Below, one piece after another: positions 28,739 to 38,647 of a stretch of 64,000 bases of DNA. The notes under the pieces were generated by a model that was not told where the DNA came from, ran no database searches, and saw only the letters and a list, made by a program, of their open reading frames with translations. Within the stretch, counting starts at the first letter, position 1; the number at the start of each line of letters is the position of its first letter. Position numbers and translations under genes: made by a program. Location of the stretch: positions 62,001-126,000 of the forward strand of contig JAPZTS010000011.1 of assembly GCA_027533185.1 (NCBI GenBank), read 5' to 3'. Source of the stretch: Leptospira sp. (GTDB lineage: Bacteria; Spirochaetota; Leptospiria; Leptospirales; Leptospiraceae).

Positions 28739-29875
28739 ATGACGCATTTTGAATCTTACTTTAAATCTTCATACTCGGAAGCACAAGCTGAGTTTCTGGA
28801 ACGATGTAAAAAATTAAAAGAAAAATTCCCATTTTCAAAAGAATATTCTATCCATTTGGAGGCAATCGATAGAGATATACCTATTTTTGTTTTAAAAAAA
28901 ACAGAAAAACAATCTACTAAATTAATTCTTGTTAGTTCTGGAGTTCATGGTGTGGAAGGGTATTATGGAAGTGCAATGCAATCTCTCGTCATGGACGAAT
29001 ACCTATCGGGAAAAATTTCAGTCCAATCCGATACTATGTTCATCCACGCAATCAATCCATTTGGTTTTGAAAATGGGAGGCGGGTAAATGAGAATAATAT
29101 TGATCTAAACCGAAACTTCTTTTTCAAAAGAGAAAAGATCCATAAAAAAGAAAAGAATAAGGGGTACAAGAAATTATCTTCTTTCTTTATGCCAAAGTTT
29201 CCTTTTACTTTTTGGGGGATTGAATACTTAATTTTTTCATTACGATTTGGAGGAATCCTCTTTCGTTATGGAGTGAGAAAATTTACAGATGCCCTGGTAA
29301 ATGGCCAGTTCCAATATAAAAAAGGGATCTATTATGGAGGGAAAAAACCGGAGCCGGTAGTAAAAAAATTAAAAAACTTTTTTTTAACTCATATTGCTGA
29401 TTATTCCAAAATTATTCTTTTTGATCTGCATACCGGTCATGGGGAAAAAAACAAATTAGTGCTCATCCAAAATTCACTTCCAGGCAGTTTGGAAGATCAA
29501 AATATTGCAAGCATTGTATCTGGTCTTCCACTTTTGCGACCCGATTCTAGTACTAGCTTCTATAGAACAGCGGGGGATTTTACTGATTATTTGGAGCGAA
29601 TCTTTCCGGGCCATAATGGTCTGTTTCCTCTGACAGTCGAAATGGGGACACTTGGGAATTTGGATTTTTGGGGAGCTCTGAGAGGAACCTTTCTTATGAT
29701 CGCAGAGAATCGAATCTACCATAGAGGGTCTTGGTTTCAAAGTTCCCGAAACAAAGTGAATCAAAAGTTCTTGCAGTATTTTTATCCGAAAGATAGACAA
29801 TGGATGCGATCTGCATACCTACGTACAAAGGTAACCATAAAGACACTAATCCAAAGGTTTGAAAATCTAAATTAA
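28739..29875 (+). CDS. DUF2817 (M14-like carboxypeptidase fold) protein
   Basis: 378 residues. The family pattern is clear: LVSSGVHGVEGYYGSAMQ near residue 65-80 with a zinc-ligand His and Glu, HAINPFGFENGRRVNENNIDLNRNF at about 100-124, and LFDLHTGHG near 228 with the third ligand His. These are the DUF2817 relatives of zinc carboxypeptidases/aspartoacylases. Substrate is unknown. There is no signal peptide, so it is probably cytoplasmic. No strong ribosome binding site precedes the ATG. It stands alone, with a 150-base upstream gap that could hold its promoter. Confidence 0.85.
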   Translation: MTHFESYFKSSYSEAQAEFLERCKKLKEKFPFSKEYSIHLEAIDRDIPIFVLKKTEKQSTKLILVSSGVHGVEGYYGSAMQSLVMDEYLSGKISVQSDTMFIHAINPFGFENGRRVNENNIDLNRNFFFKREKIHKKEKNKGYKKLSSFFMPKFPFTFWGIEYLIFSLRFGGILFRYGVRKFTDALVNGQFQYKKGIYYGGKKPEPVVKKLKNFFLTHIADYSKIILFDLHTGHGEKNKLVLIQNSLPGSLEDQNIASIVSGLPLLRPDSSTSFYRTAGDFTDYLERIFPGHNGLFPLTVEMGTLGNLDFWGALRGTFLMIAENRIYHRGSWFQSSRNKVNQKFLQYFYPKDRQWMRSAYLRTKVTIKTLIQRFENLN

Positions 29876-30088
29876 AATTTCAGATTTGCTTTTTTTTGAG
29901 GAATATTCAATGTCCCGAGAATTATCTTTATTCCTAGAGTTAACAACTACTGTTTCGAGTAGATTATTACGTAATGCATTGAGGAACTTCCCATAATGTA
30001 TATTATGTCTCATAAGAGACCATACCCGTTCATGTGAATTAAAGACTTGTAATCCATAAATTTCCACCGATACAGTTTCACAAACTAT

Positions 30089-31126
30089 ATGCCCAAAGAA
30101 AAATCTAAAAAAGAAGGAAAGAATTCAGTGGATTGGCAAGGAACTTGGAATACTACTAAAGACCTTGCAAAGAAAACTAAAATTGCGACAGGTTCCATTC
30201 TCAACGGTACCATAGGAAACCATTTGGAGAATTGGAAGCTCCCTCTCTCTCGTGAAATGGGTTTTTATCAGGACGGCTCATTTGTGGACATACAGGAATT
30301 GGTAGACACAATTTTGAATGGCAAATTTAATAAAAAGCTATGTATTTTAATCCATGGTTTGGTCAGCGATGAAACCATGTGGAAGTTTCCTGATTCATTA
30401 GATGACTATGGCAAGCTACTTCAATCGGAATTTGGAATCATTCCAGCTTATGTACGTTACAATAGTGGAAGGCATATCTCGGATAATGGACAGGACTTAA
30501 ACCTTTTACTCTCTGCTCTACATTCATTATGTGGAAAACAAATCCACGAAATACAACTAATTACCCATTCGATGGGTGGCCTTGTCACCAGGAGTGCTTG
30601 TTATTACGGTCAAAAAACGAAATCCAAATGGGTTCGGTCCGTAACGAAGATTGTATTTATCGGATCGCCCCACCATGGCGCTCCTTTAGAAAAGTTTGGA
30701 AATTACGTTACATCAATTCTTGGAGCCATTCCAAATCCCTTTACCCACCTAACAAAGAAAGCGATTAATTTGAGAAGTGCAGGAATTAAGGACCTTCGGT
30801 ACGGGCTACTTGTTGAAGAAGATTGGAAGGATAAAGATCCGGATGCTTTTTCCAATTCTGAAAAAACAATAGTTCCTTTAGTTCCATCTATTCAGTATTA
30901 TGTGATTACGGGAACTCTCCACCAAAATTCCGGACATTTTTTATCGGAATTTTTTGGAGATGCAATTGTTGGAAAAGGAAGTGCCCTCGGAAAATCGGGA
31001 AATTCAAAATATGATTTAAACTTTCCCAAAGAAAATATCGCAGAAATTCCAGGTCTCACCCATATCAAATTGATGCACCATCAGGAAGTTTATTCCCAGA
31101 TTCGTGTTTGGTTTTCGAAAAAATGA
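30089..31126 (+). CDS. Alpha/beta hydrolase, lipase-like
   Basis: 345 residues with an alpha/beta-hydrolase core. CILIHGLVSDETMW at about residue 85 supplies the oxyanion region, ITHSMGGLVTRSA at about 158-170 holds the nucleophile Ser in GxSxG-like H-S-M-G-G, and IGSPHHGAPLEKFGN resembles PGAP1/lipase proteins. A late His (LTHIKLMHHQ) fits the catalytic His. No signal peptide is visible. The 213-base gap before it contains no convincing gene. Substrate unknown. Confidence 0.85.
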   Translation: MPKEKSKKEGKNSVDWQGTWNTTKDLAKKTKIATGSILNGTIGNHLENWKLPLSREMGFYQDGSFVDIQELVDTILNGKFNKKLCILIHGLVSDETMWKFPDSLDDYGKLLQSEFGIIPAYVRYNSGRHISDNGQDLNLLLSALHSLCGKQIHEIQLITHSMGGLVTRSACYYGQKTKSKWVRSVTKIVFIGSPHHGAPLEKFGNYVTSILGAIPNPFTHLTKKAINLRSAGIKDLRYGLLVEEDWKDKDPDAFSNSEKTIVPLVPSIQYYVITGTLHQNSGHFLSEFFGDAIVGKGSALGKSGNSKYDLNFPKENIAEIPGLTHIKLMHHQEVYSQIRVWFSKK

Positions 31127-31182
31127 GTTTCTATTTTTTCTAAAACCGATTCTATTTTAATATATCTTATACAGGAGACCTT

Positions 31183-31563
31183 ATGAAAATAGCTTATACA
31201 TTGGTTCGGATTATATTCGGTGCTTTGTTTATTTTTTCATCAGCTGCATATTTTTTTAACTTGGTTCCTACGCCAGAATTGACAGGATCCATTAAAGCAT
31301 TTAATGATGGAATGGAGGCCTCTGTCTACCTACTACCTCTCATCAAAGGCACGGAACTCGTCGTGGGCATTTGTTTCCTATCTGGCTTTTTTGTTCCGCT
31401 TGCATCAGTAATAATTTCGCCAATTGTTATTAACATATTCTGCGTCCACCTCTTCATTGCACAGGAAGGTCTTCCTGTAGGAATATTTGTGATTGTAGCT
31501 AATGCATTTATCGCCTACGTAAATAGAGAGGTTTATCGGCCTTTGTTAATACCCAAAAATTAA
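31183..31563 (+). CDS. DoxX-family small membrane protein
   Basis: 126 residues with four predicted transmembrane segments (about 5-24, 48-68, 70-90 and 95-115). The opening TLVRIIFGALFIFSSAAYFF and the central LPLIKGTELVVGICFLSG match the DoxX-like fold. Family members are linked to thiol or redox homeostasis, though many are uncharacterised. An AGGAGA ribosome binding site lies eight bases before the ATG. Confidence 0.85.
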   Translation: MKIAYTLVRIIFGALFIFSSAAYFFNLVPTPELTGSIKAFNDGMEASVYLLPLIKGTELVVGICFLSGFFVPLASVIISPIVINIFCVHLFIAQEGLPVGIFVIVANAFIAYVNREVYRPLLIPKN

Positions 31564-31641
31564 TCTTTGTTCCTTTATCATGCCTTGAATCTTAATGAGA
31601 TCTTTTTCTAAATACTCTGGATATCTCTGAGTGTATAGTCC

Positions 31642-34221
31642 TTATCCTTCTAACCCTGTGTTCTTTCGTTTTGATTGAACCTTCGCGGAAAAAAGTTTTT
31701 TCATCTCAAATAGGCAAAATAGGTAAAATGAGATTGATATGCAGATGATAAGTTGTTTTCCAGTCAGAGGCTGGACCTTCAGTACTTTTTGCGTAAATGG
31801 CAGATACAAAATTAAAACTTGGATTCCAAAAGTCAAACTTACGGTGAGTGCAAGGAAAGGGTTCTTAAAAAAACCAGAATTGTAAAATGGTTGCATCGAT
31901 CGAATCGTCAAAAGTTGGGCAAGTTGGCTACAACTTAAGATCGTAAAGGCCATTGTCCTCCATTCATTCGGAAAGGTTTCGATAAAAACAGAAACAGAGT
32001 AAATCGTAATAGTTGCGATTAAAAGTCCAATAAGAAGGGTTTTAATTAAGAACTTTTGGTTCAGAATGGATTCATTTGGGTTTCTTGGAGGTCTTGTCAT
32101 TAGGTTGTCTTCTCCCTTTTCAAAAGCCAAAGAAATTCCAGGAAGCCCATCTGAAACCAAATTGATCCAAAGGATATGAACTGGGTATACTGGCAAAGGA
32201 AAACCAAGGAGTCCTGCGATGACAATCGTAAACATTTCCGAAGAATTTGTGATAAATGTATATTTTATGAATTTTAGAATATTATCATAAATTCTTCTGC
32301 CTTCTTTGACTGCAGTAACGATCGTCGAAAAATTATCATCCAAAAGAATTATATCTGCAGCTTCCTTAGAAACATCAGTTCCTGTAATTCCCATCGCAAT
32401 ACCAATATTTGCTTGTTTTAAGGCAGGAGCATCGTTTATCCCATCCCCCGTCATGGCAACAAATTGACCTTTTTTTTGAATGGCTTGGATGATATTCAAT
32501 TTTTGTTCTGGCGTCACTCTTGCAAATACACGGGTTGTGTTTAATCTTTCTGCTAATTCCTCAACACCCAAACTCTCAAGTTCTTTTCCTGTCATTACAG
32601 AATCCTCGGAATTGCGAATGATACCGATTCTCTCCGCGATACTCTTTGCTGTTAGGGGGTGGTCTCCCGTGATCATAATGGTTCGGATTCCTGCCTCCGT
32701 ACATTCTTGTATGGATTGTTTTACTGTTTCACGAGGTGGGTCTAGTAGTCCCACAACTCCAAGAAAGATTAAACCGGTTTCCATATCCCTTTGTTTTGAA
32801 TCGAATTCCTTTGGCATTTTTTTGTAGGCAAATCCTAGGACACGTTGTCCATTCTTCGCCAACTCATTTGCTTGTTCTTCTAGTTTCTTTTTTTCAGTGG
32901 AATTTTCAAAGATACAAACCGAAAGAACAGATTCGATGGCTCCTTTGGTTAAAATAATATTGTTTGGTTCCCATTTGCACTTGTGGATTGTAGACATACG
33001 TTTGCGAATAGAGTCAAAAGGGAGTTCTGAGATACGTTTGTAAACTTTGTTCGATTGACTTTTTTTAAATCCCATTTTTAAGGCATATTTATAAATTGCA
33101 ATTTCTGTTGGTTCCCCCAGGAAGCCCTTCTCCTCTGATTCTACAACGTCATTGCAGAGTGCCATTGTGTGAAAGAGGAGGCTTTCTCCACTACTCCTTT
33201 CTAAACAATCCTCAACTTCCATTTGGTTCATTGTGAGTGTTCCGGTCTTATCCGAACAGATATAAGAAACAGAGCCTAAAGCTTCGACAGCAGAGAGTTT
33301 GTTGACGAGTGCCTTTTTTTTCACCATTGTATTTGCGCCTAATGCCAGTGCTATTGTAATTAAGGCAGGAAGTGATTCTGGCATTACCGCAACTGCAAGA
33401 GAAAGAGATGTAAAAAGCATTTCTTTGGACTCCCTTCCTTGTACAAATCCAATACAAAAGAACACAATACATAGAAAGATTATCAAAATCGAAAGTCTAA
33501 GTCCAAAAGATTTCAATTTGATTTGGAGGGGTGTCTGCGGTGCCCTAGTATCCAAAAGACCAGCAATTTTTCCTAGTTCTGTTCGCACGCCAGTGTTTAC
33601 AGCAAATCCTCGTGCACGACCGTTCACAATGTACGTACCCTTGTAGCACATATTTACTCGGTCCGCTAAATGCATATCATTCGGTAATTTGACTTCGGTG
33701 TGTTTATCGACAGGTAGTGACTCTCCCGTAAGAGAGGCCTCATCTACTGAGAGAGAATGAACTTCAAAAAGTCGGATGTCAGCAGGTACTGAATCTCCTG
33801 CCTCTAATTCAATTAGATCGCCAAAAGCAATCTCACGTATGGGAACCGTTTTTAGTTTTCCTTCACGGAATAGTCTAGCAGTTCTAGGCAGTATTTTCCT
33901 CAGGGATGATAGTGCTTTTTCCGCATTGTATTCCTGGAAAAAGCCAATTATACTGTTTGCAAAGACGATAAAAAGAATTACTAAGGTATCTGTCAAATCT
34001 CCGATAAATCCAGAGATAAAGGCTGCACCAATAAGAATGAGAACCATAGTGTCAGATAGTTGGTTTAAAATGATTTTATAGATCGGCGTTCCTTTTTTCT
34101 CTGCAATTTCATTGAATCCATCTTTTAGGAGTCGGAGATTCGCTTCAGTATCAGTAAGACCCGATTCACTCGTTTTCAGTTCTTCGGTGATTTTGTCACT
34201 TGGCAAACTGTGCCAATTCAT
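31642..34221 (-). CDS. Ca2+-type P-type ATPase (P2A)
   Basis: An 859-residue cation pump. In order: an N-terminal cation-ATPase domain, M1-M2, an actuator domain with TGES at 165-168, M4 with PESLP at 281-285, the phosphorylated Asp324 in CSDKTGTLT, a nucleotide domain and the hinge TGDGINDAPALKQANIGIA, then the C-terminal helices. The ion-site residues Glu in PESLP and Asn/Asp in WINLVSDGLP fit the SERCA/PMCA calcium site. Calcium, or possibly manganese, export is likely. No metal-responsive regulator is adjacent. It is 20 residues longer than strictly required, with a basic tail. Confidence 0.92.
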   Translation of the reverse strand: MNWHSLPSDKITEELKTSESGLTDTEANLRLLKDGFNEIAEKKGTPIYKIILNQLSDTMVLILIGAAFISGFIGDLTDTLVILFIVFANSIIGFFQEYNAEKALSSLRKILPRTARLFREGKLKTVPIREIAFGDLIELEAGDSVPADIRLFEVHSLSVDEASLTGESLPVDKHTEVKLPNDMHLADRVNMCYKGTYIVNGRARGFAVNTGVRTELGKIAGLLDTRAPQTPLQIKLKSFGLRLSILIIFLCIVFFCIGFVQGRESKEMLFTSLSLAVAVMPESLPALITIALALGANTMVKKKALVNKLSAVEALGSVSYICSDKTGTLTMNQMEVEDCLERSSGESLLFHTMALCNDVVESEEKGFLGEPTEIAIYKYALKMGFKKSQSNKVYKRISELPFDSIRKRMSTIHKCKWEPNNIILTKGAIESVLSVCIFENSTEKKKLEEQANELAKNGQRVLGFAYKKMPKEFDSKQRDMETGLIFLGVVGLLDPPRETVKQSIQECTEAGIRTIMITGDHPLTAKSIAERIGIIRNSEDSVMTGKELESLGVEELAERLNTTRVFARVTPEQKLNIIQAIQKKGQFVAMTGDGINDAPALKQANIGIAMGITGTDVSKEAADIILLDDNFSTIVTAVKEGRRIYDNILKFIKYTFITNSSEMFTIVIAGLLGFPLPVYPVHILWINLVSDGLPGISLAFEKGEDNLMTRPPRNPNESILNQKFLIKTLLIGLLIATITIYSVSVFIETFPNEWRTMAFTILSCSQLAQLLTIRSMQPFYNSGFFKNPFLALTVSLTFGIQVLILYLPFTQKVLKVQPLTGKQLIICISISFYLFCLFEMKKLFSAKVQSKRKNTGLEG

Positions 34222-34306
34222 TAAAGCGCTGCTCCAAAGGATTTAGAGGAAATGAAAAGGATAAGAAAAGTTAGCCTAAAAAAACTTAGCAGGTCTTTCT
34301 TATTCA

Positions 34307-34783
34307 TTATTTCTCCCATTCTGTTACATCGTCCAAATCAGATTCACTGATAAAATGCCTAGTTTTGTCAGATGTTGAAAAAGATATTGATGTAAGGCGA
34401 ATCGAACTCCAGTTTTTTGGGAAAACGTACGGGCCTACATGGCATTTCTTCTTTGTATGGGGCGGGATTATTCTTTCATGTAAGCAGATAAGTTCGGGAG
34501 TTTTTTGTTCCTCGGGTACGAGGAGGTTTCCATTTTCTTCAAAGGCAAAAAACAAAATTTGCAAATTTTGGATGGGCTTTTCAGAAATATTCTCTGTTTT
34601 GATGAGAAGATGAAGGATTTTTTTCTCTGTTTGGTGTCGTGAAAGGATCGTTGAAAAAATCGGTAAAGAAAGTTGTTTAGAAAATTCTCTTCTCGTGTTT
34701 AATTTTGGCTCTGATTTACATCCCCAATCAAAAAATAGTACGGATCCGTACACAAGGATAAAGAGGTAGGATTTCTGCTTCAA
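34307..34783 (-). CDS. Unknown lipoprotein
   Basis: 158 residues with a signal region ending DWGC at about residue 22, a likely lipobox. The mature part has a FxxLL strand pattern that looks like an immunoglobulin-type fold (ILHLLIKTENISEKPIQNLQ, then IRLTSISFS), similar to uncharacterised spirochaetal lipoproteins. No name can be given. It is on the same strand as the SPFH gene and 53 bases downstream of it, so they may be co-transcribed. Confidence 0.7.
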   Translation of the reverse strand: MKQKSYLFILVYGSVLFFDWGCKSEPKLNTRREFSKQLSLPIFSTILSRHQTEKKILHLLIKTENISEKPIQNLQILFFAFEENGNLLVPEEQKTPELICLHERIIPPHTKKKCHVGPYVFPKNWSSIRLTSISFSTSDKTRHFISESDLDDVTEWEK

Positions 34784-34836
34784 TCCGAATGCCAGCTTTT
34801 CTTTTTTCTATTTAAACTTTGCATAAAAAAATTTAT

Positions 34837-35670
34837 TCACTTAAATGGAATCAAAATACTTGATTTGTCTCCCATCATATTTGTTGGAAGTTTTCCATCC
34901 CATTTTTCAATCCACATCTTTTGGATCATAAGAGGTGTTAGCTGTTGCGATTCCAATTTGATCTGTGCGGCAGTTCCTTCCGCTTTTGCCTTGTCAATTT
35001 TTGCCTGTGCAAGAGCTTCACGAAGTTCGTTTTCTCGGCTTTCTGCTTTTTGGATTGCTTCGATTTTTGCATCTAATGCTTGTTTTACTTTATCGGGCAG
35101 TCTCATTGTACCTATCCAATACAGACGCTCAACTACAATTCCTTTCGAGACAAACTCTTTTGCAATGGCTTCCGTTGCTTTTTCTATGAGCTCTACCCGG
35201 CCTTGGCCGTAGATCATATCACTGGTCATAGTAGAAGAAAGTCGGTTTAGGGAATCTCTCACTGCAGTCCGCAAAACGGCATCCGTAATTTCATCGATTC
35301 CTCGGCGGTAGGTTTGGAAGAGCACATTCGCTTGATTGGGATCGATGCGAAACTGGATTCCAACATCTGCATTCACAGTTAAGCCCTCTTTCGTTTGGAT
35401 GTCAATGGATTCATTCGTCTCCGAACCTTCCTGGTAGTCCGCCGTCCAAACATACGTTTTAGTGAAGGTTGGATAGAGATAGAGTTCTTCGTTGATACCA
35501 ATCCAATACCTACCCACTCCCAGCTCCTCAGAGTCAACGCCCTTGTTTCCTCCCAAAAGATACACCTTCACTCCGACGAATCCTGCAGGAACTTTTTGGC
35601 AGTTATTAATCAAAAAAAGAAAGATGATCAGGAGAACGATTCCCAAACTAATCTTTTTTACTTTTTCCAT
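34837..35670 (-). CDS. SPFH/prohibitin-like membrane protein
   Basis: 277 residues. One membrane helix at about 6-23 is followed by NNCQKVPAGFVGVKVYLLGG, an SPFH domain (VNADVGIQFRIDPNQANVLFQTYRRGI; AVRDSLNRLSS) and a coiled coil at about 195-245 rich in Ala, Lys and Glu (EALAQAKIDKAKAEGTAAQ). SPFH proteins form large ring-shaped membrane assemblies and often control FtsH-type proteases or membrane domains. Cys24 after a hydrophobic stretch resembles a relaxed lipobox, so it could be a lipoprotein; a transmembrane anchor is more usual for the family. A small ORF ends 10 bases upstream. Confidence 0.88.
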   Translation of the reverse strand: MEKVKKISLGIVLLIIFLFLINNCQKVPAGFVGVKVYLLGGNKGVDSEELGVGRYWIGINEELYLYPTFTKTYVWTADYQEGSETNESIDIQTKEGLTVNADVGIQFRIDPNQANVLFQTYRRGIDEITDAVLRTAVRDSLNRLSSTMTSDMIYGQGRVELIEKATEAIAKEFVSKGIVVERLYWIGTMRLPDKVKQALDAKIEAIQKAESRENELREALAQAKIDKAKAEGTAAQIKLESQQLTPLMIQKMWIEKWDGKLPTNMMGDKSSILIPFK

Positions 35671-35680
35671 CTAAACACTC

Positions 35681-35881
35681 CTAATCCAAAATCTGTTTTC
35701 TAAACAACCACACAAAGATAGGTAAAACAAGTGAAACCGCCAATGAAAAAAATCCCACCAAAACATGCATATCTTCCCTACTGGAGATTAGGATAGGGAG
35801 AATATACAGATATAAAAATAGCTAAAAACCGAGGCAAAGGATTCCCATAAAGACGAGCAGAGCTTTTTTCGGTTCCGTCAT
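35681..35881 (-). pseudogene. Small two-helix membrane gene interrupted by in-frame TAG
   Basis: On the minus strand an ATG at 35881 follows an excellent ribosome binding site (GGGAGG, seven bases). It encodes 19 residues ending LCLGF, then a TAG at 35822-35824. The same frame stays open for 46 more codons to a TAG at 35681-35683. The combined product would have two hydrophobic segments: VFMGILCLGF-x-LFLYLYILPIL and VLVGFFSLAVSLVLPIFV. An internal ATG at 35770, with AGGGAAGAT in front, would still make the second half (29 residues). Either the gene is broken, the stop is a sequencing error, or only the second part is used. Confidence 0.6.
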
Positions 35882-35921
35882 TCGATCCTCCCGAGCCAAA
35901 ATCATCCTCTTTTTGATCAAA

Positions 35922-35950
35922 TTGTCAATAGGAATGAAATCATTTATGAA
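35922..35950 (+). promoter_or_regulatory. Promoter candidate for sdhCAB
   Basis: TTGTCA at 35922-35927 and TATGAA at 35945-35950 are separated by 17 bases, a good sigma-70-type spacing, about 65 bases before the sdhC start. Confidence 0.45.
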
Positions 35951-36013
35951 TTTACGAATAATGGATTGAGTCTAAAAATGGAAATACACCTAATCTCTTA
36001 CAGGAGCTTATCA

Positions 36014-36703
36014 ATGACCTTGAGTCTAGACTTCTTTCGATCCTCCATTGGAAAGAAGATCATTATGGCCATAACTGGATTTATCTGGTTTGGGTTTGTG
36101 ATCCTTCATATGGTGGGAAACCTGCAGGTTTTCCAAGGACCAGAAAAAATCAATGCTTATGCAAAATTTTTAAAGGATCTCGGGCCTTTACTTTGGGTAG
36201 CACGGATTGTCCTTATCATTTCCTTCTTTGGTCACGTGGTTGTAGCCATCCTTCTAAACAGACAAAATAGAGCGGCGCGACCTGTTTCCTATGCAAAGAA
36301 CTCCACTATTCAAGCTTCGAAAGCATCGCTCACGATGATTTATAGCGGCTTATTGCTACTGGCTTTTTTAGTCTACCACCTACTCCATTTCACTTTGGGG
36401 GTTACCAATCCCGACCATGCAAGTCATGAGTATGTTTTGCGAAATGGGGATGTTGTTCACGATGTTTATGCAATGGTAATTCTCGGGTTTCAAGATCCCG
36501 CAATAGCGATATCTTATGTCGTGTTTATGGTGTTTCTTGCTCTCCATTTTTCTCATGCACTGGGTTCTGTCATACAAACCCTCGGGATACTGGCTCCAAA
36601 GCACAATCCAAAGATCCAACAGGTTTCCTCTGGTCTTGCCTTGGTCGTCTTTCTTGGAAATTCATCCATGCCCATTTCCATCCTGCTTGGATTCGTCAAG
36701 TAA
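36014..36703 (+). CDS. sdhC: Succinate dehydrogenase cytochrome b subunit
   Basis: About 229 residues from the ATG at 36014, which has AGGAG eight bases upstream; a longer frame from 35966 lacks this. Five hydrophobic segments and the order SdhC-A-B identify the single large membrane anchor found in Bacteroidetes, Bacillus-type and spirochaetal complex II. Candidate haem ligands are the His residues in VILHMVGNLQ, YHLLHFTLGV and LHFSHALGS. It anchors the enzyme and passes electrons to quinone. Confidence 0.9.
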   Translation: MTLSLDFFRSSIGKKIIMAITGFIWFGFVILHMVGNLQVFQGPEKINAYAKFLKDLGPLLWVARIVLIISFFGHVVVAILLNRQNRAARPVSYAKNSTIQASKASLTMIYSGLLLLAFLVYHLLHFTLGVTNPDHASHEYVLRNGDVVHDVYAMVILGFQDPAIAISYVVFMVFLALHFSHALGSVIQTLGILAPKHNPKIQQVSSGLALVVFLGNSSMPISILLGFVK

Positions 36704-36721
36704 GGGATTTTAGGAGAAATT

Positions 36722-38647
36722 ATGAAATTAGATTCAAAAATACCATCGGGCCCATTGGAACAAAAATGGGACAAACACAAGTCAGATATCAAGTTAGTTA
36801 ACCCAGCCAACAAACGCAAATACAAGGTAATTGTAGTTGGAACTGGTCTTGCGGGCGCCTCAGCCGCGGCGTCCCTTTCTGAGTTAGGTTACCAAGTCTC
36901 TGTTTTTTGCTTCCAAGACAGCCCAAGAAGAGCGCACTCGATTGCTGCTCAGGGTGGAATCAATGCGGCAAAAAATTACCAGAACGATGGTGATTCCGTC
37001 TATCGTTTGTTCTATGATACGATTAAAGGCGGAGACTTTCGTGCAAGGGAAGCAAATGTTTACCGACTTGCGCAAGTTTCCACAAATATCATTGACCAGT
37101 GTGTAGCACAAGGTGTACCATTTGCTCGTGAATATGGTGGAACTCTCTCCAATCGTTCGTTCGGTGGAGCCCAAGTTTCCAGAACTTTTTATGCCAAAGG
37201 GCAAACTGGACAACAATTGCTCTTAGGAGCCTACTCCGCTCTAGAAAAGCAGATTGCTCGTGGTGCCATTAAAATGTATGCTCGAACAGAGATGTTAGAA
37301 CTTGTTCTCGTTGATGGACACGCGAAAGGTATTGTGGTTCGTGATCTAGCAACGGGTGCTATCACATCACATGCAGCGGATTCTGTTATTTTGGCATCAG
37401 GCGGATATGGAAACGTATTCTATCTATCTACAAATGCAAAAGGATCGAATGTTACTGCTACATTCCGTGCATATAAAAAAGGCGCAGCATTTGCAAACCC
37501 TTGTTATACTCAAATCCATCCGACCTGTATTCCGCAGTCTGGGGACTATCAATCGAAACTCACTCTAATGTCAGAGTCTCTTAGAAACGATGGTCGTGTT
37601 TGGGTACCAAAGAAAAAAGGTGATTCAAGATCTCCTCATGAAATCCCTGAGGAGGAAAGAGACTACTTCTTAGAGAGAAAATACCCTTCTTATGGTAACC
37701 TTGCCCCTAGGGATATTTCCTCTAGGTCTGCTAAGGAAGCATGTGATAATGGACTGGGCGTTGGACCTATGGTTGGGGACAAACGCCTAGGTGTGTATTT
37801 GGATTTTTCCGATTCTATCAAACGTCTTGGGGAAAACGTTGTCGCTGACCGTTACGACAATCTCTTCCAGATGTATGAAAGAATTACTGGTGAAAACCCT
37901 TACAAAGTGCCTATGAGGATTTACCCTGCAGTCCACTACACAATGGGAGGTCTTTGGGTTGATTACAACTTGATGTCCAACATTCCAGGATTGCACGTGT
38001 TAGGTGAAGCAAACTTCTCCGACCACGGTGCAAACAGGCTCGGAGCATCCGCACTGATGCAAGGTCTTGCGGATGGTTACTTTGTGATACCGTACACCAT
38101 TGGTGACTACTTTGCAAAGGAAGGTCCAAAAAATATTTCGACCGATAGGCCTGAGTTCAAAGAGGCGGAAGCCAGGGTTCGTGATTTAACAAGTAAGATG
38201 CTTTCAATCAATGGAAAAAGAACTCCAGATGATTTCCATAGATCTCTCGGAAAAATCATGTGGGATCAGTGTGGAATGGCAAGAAATGAAAAAGGTCTAA
38301 AAGATGCTCTACAGAGAATTCCAGAACTCAAGGAAGAATTTTGGAAGAATTTGAAGGTATCTGGTTCGGGAGAATCATTAAATCAAGAATTGGAAAAAGC
38401 AGGTAGAGTTGCCGACTTCCTCGAGTTTGGTGAATTGATGTGTCTCGACGCTTTGACAAGGGAAGAGTCCTGCGGAGGTCACTTCCGTGAAGAGCACCAA
38501 ACGGAAGATGGGGAAGCAAAAAGAAACGATGAAAAATTTTGCCATGTTTCCGCTTGGGAATACCAAGGAGAAGGTAAAAAACCAGTCGAACATAGAGAAG
38601 CTCTTCAATATGAAAATGTCCACCTAGCAGTTAGGAGTTACAAATAA
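36722..38647 (+). CDS. sdhA: Succinate dehydrogenase/fumarate reductase flavoprotein
   Basis: 641 residues. FAD-binding [17 protein letters not shown] lies near residue 40, with the flavinylated-His region [18 protein letters not shown] following. Active-site landmarks are [26 protein letters not shown] and [18 protein letters not shown]. It oxidises succinate to fumarate in the TCA cycle and respiratory chain. AGGAGAAATT precedes the ATG. Its stop overlaps sdhB by one base. Confidence 0.96.
   Translation: MKLDSKIPSGPLEQKWDKHKSDIKLVNPANKRKYKVIVVGTGLAGASAAASLSELGYQVSVFCFQDSPRRAHSIAAQGGINAAKNYQNDGDSVYRLFYDTIKGGDFRAREANVYRLAQVSTNIIDQCVAQGVPFAREYGGTLSNRSFGGAQVSRTFYAKGQTGQQLLLGAYSALEKQIARGAIKMYARTEMLELVLVDGHAKGIVVRDLATGAITSHAADSVILASGGYGNVFYLSTNAKGSNVTATFRAYKKGAAFANPCYTQIHPTCIPQSGDYQSKLTLMSESLRNDGRVWVPKKKGDSRSPHEIPEEERDYFLERKYPSYGNLAPRDISSRSAKEACDNGLGVGPMVGDKRLGVYLDFSDSIKRLGENVVADRYDNLFQMYERITGENPYKVPMRIYPAVHYTMGGLWVDYNLMSNIPGLHVLGEANFSDHGANRLGASALMQGLADGYFVIPYTIGDYFAKEGPKNISTDRPEFKEAEARVRDLTSKMLSINGKRTPDDFHRSLGKIMWDQCGMARNEKGLKDALQRIPELKEEFWKNLKVSGSGESLNQELEKAGRVADFLEFGELMCLDALTREESCGGHFREEHQTEDGEAKRNDEKFCHVSAWEYQGEGKKPVEHREALQYENVHLAVRSYK

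Noticed and set aside
29867..30067. 66-residue minus-strand ORF filling the gap between the DUF2817 and lipase-like genes
   Set aside because: It starts with GTG and has no ribosome binding site, its composition is unremarkable, and no motif was recognised. The gap is more likely untranslated and promoter sequence.
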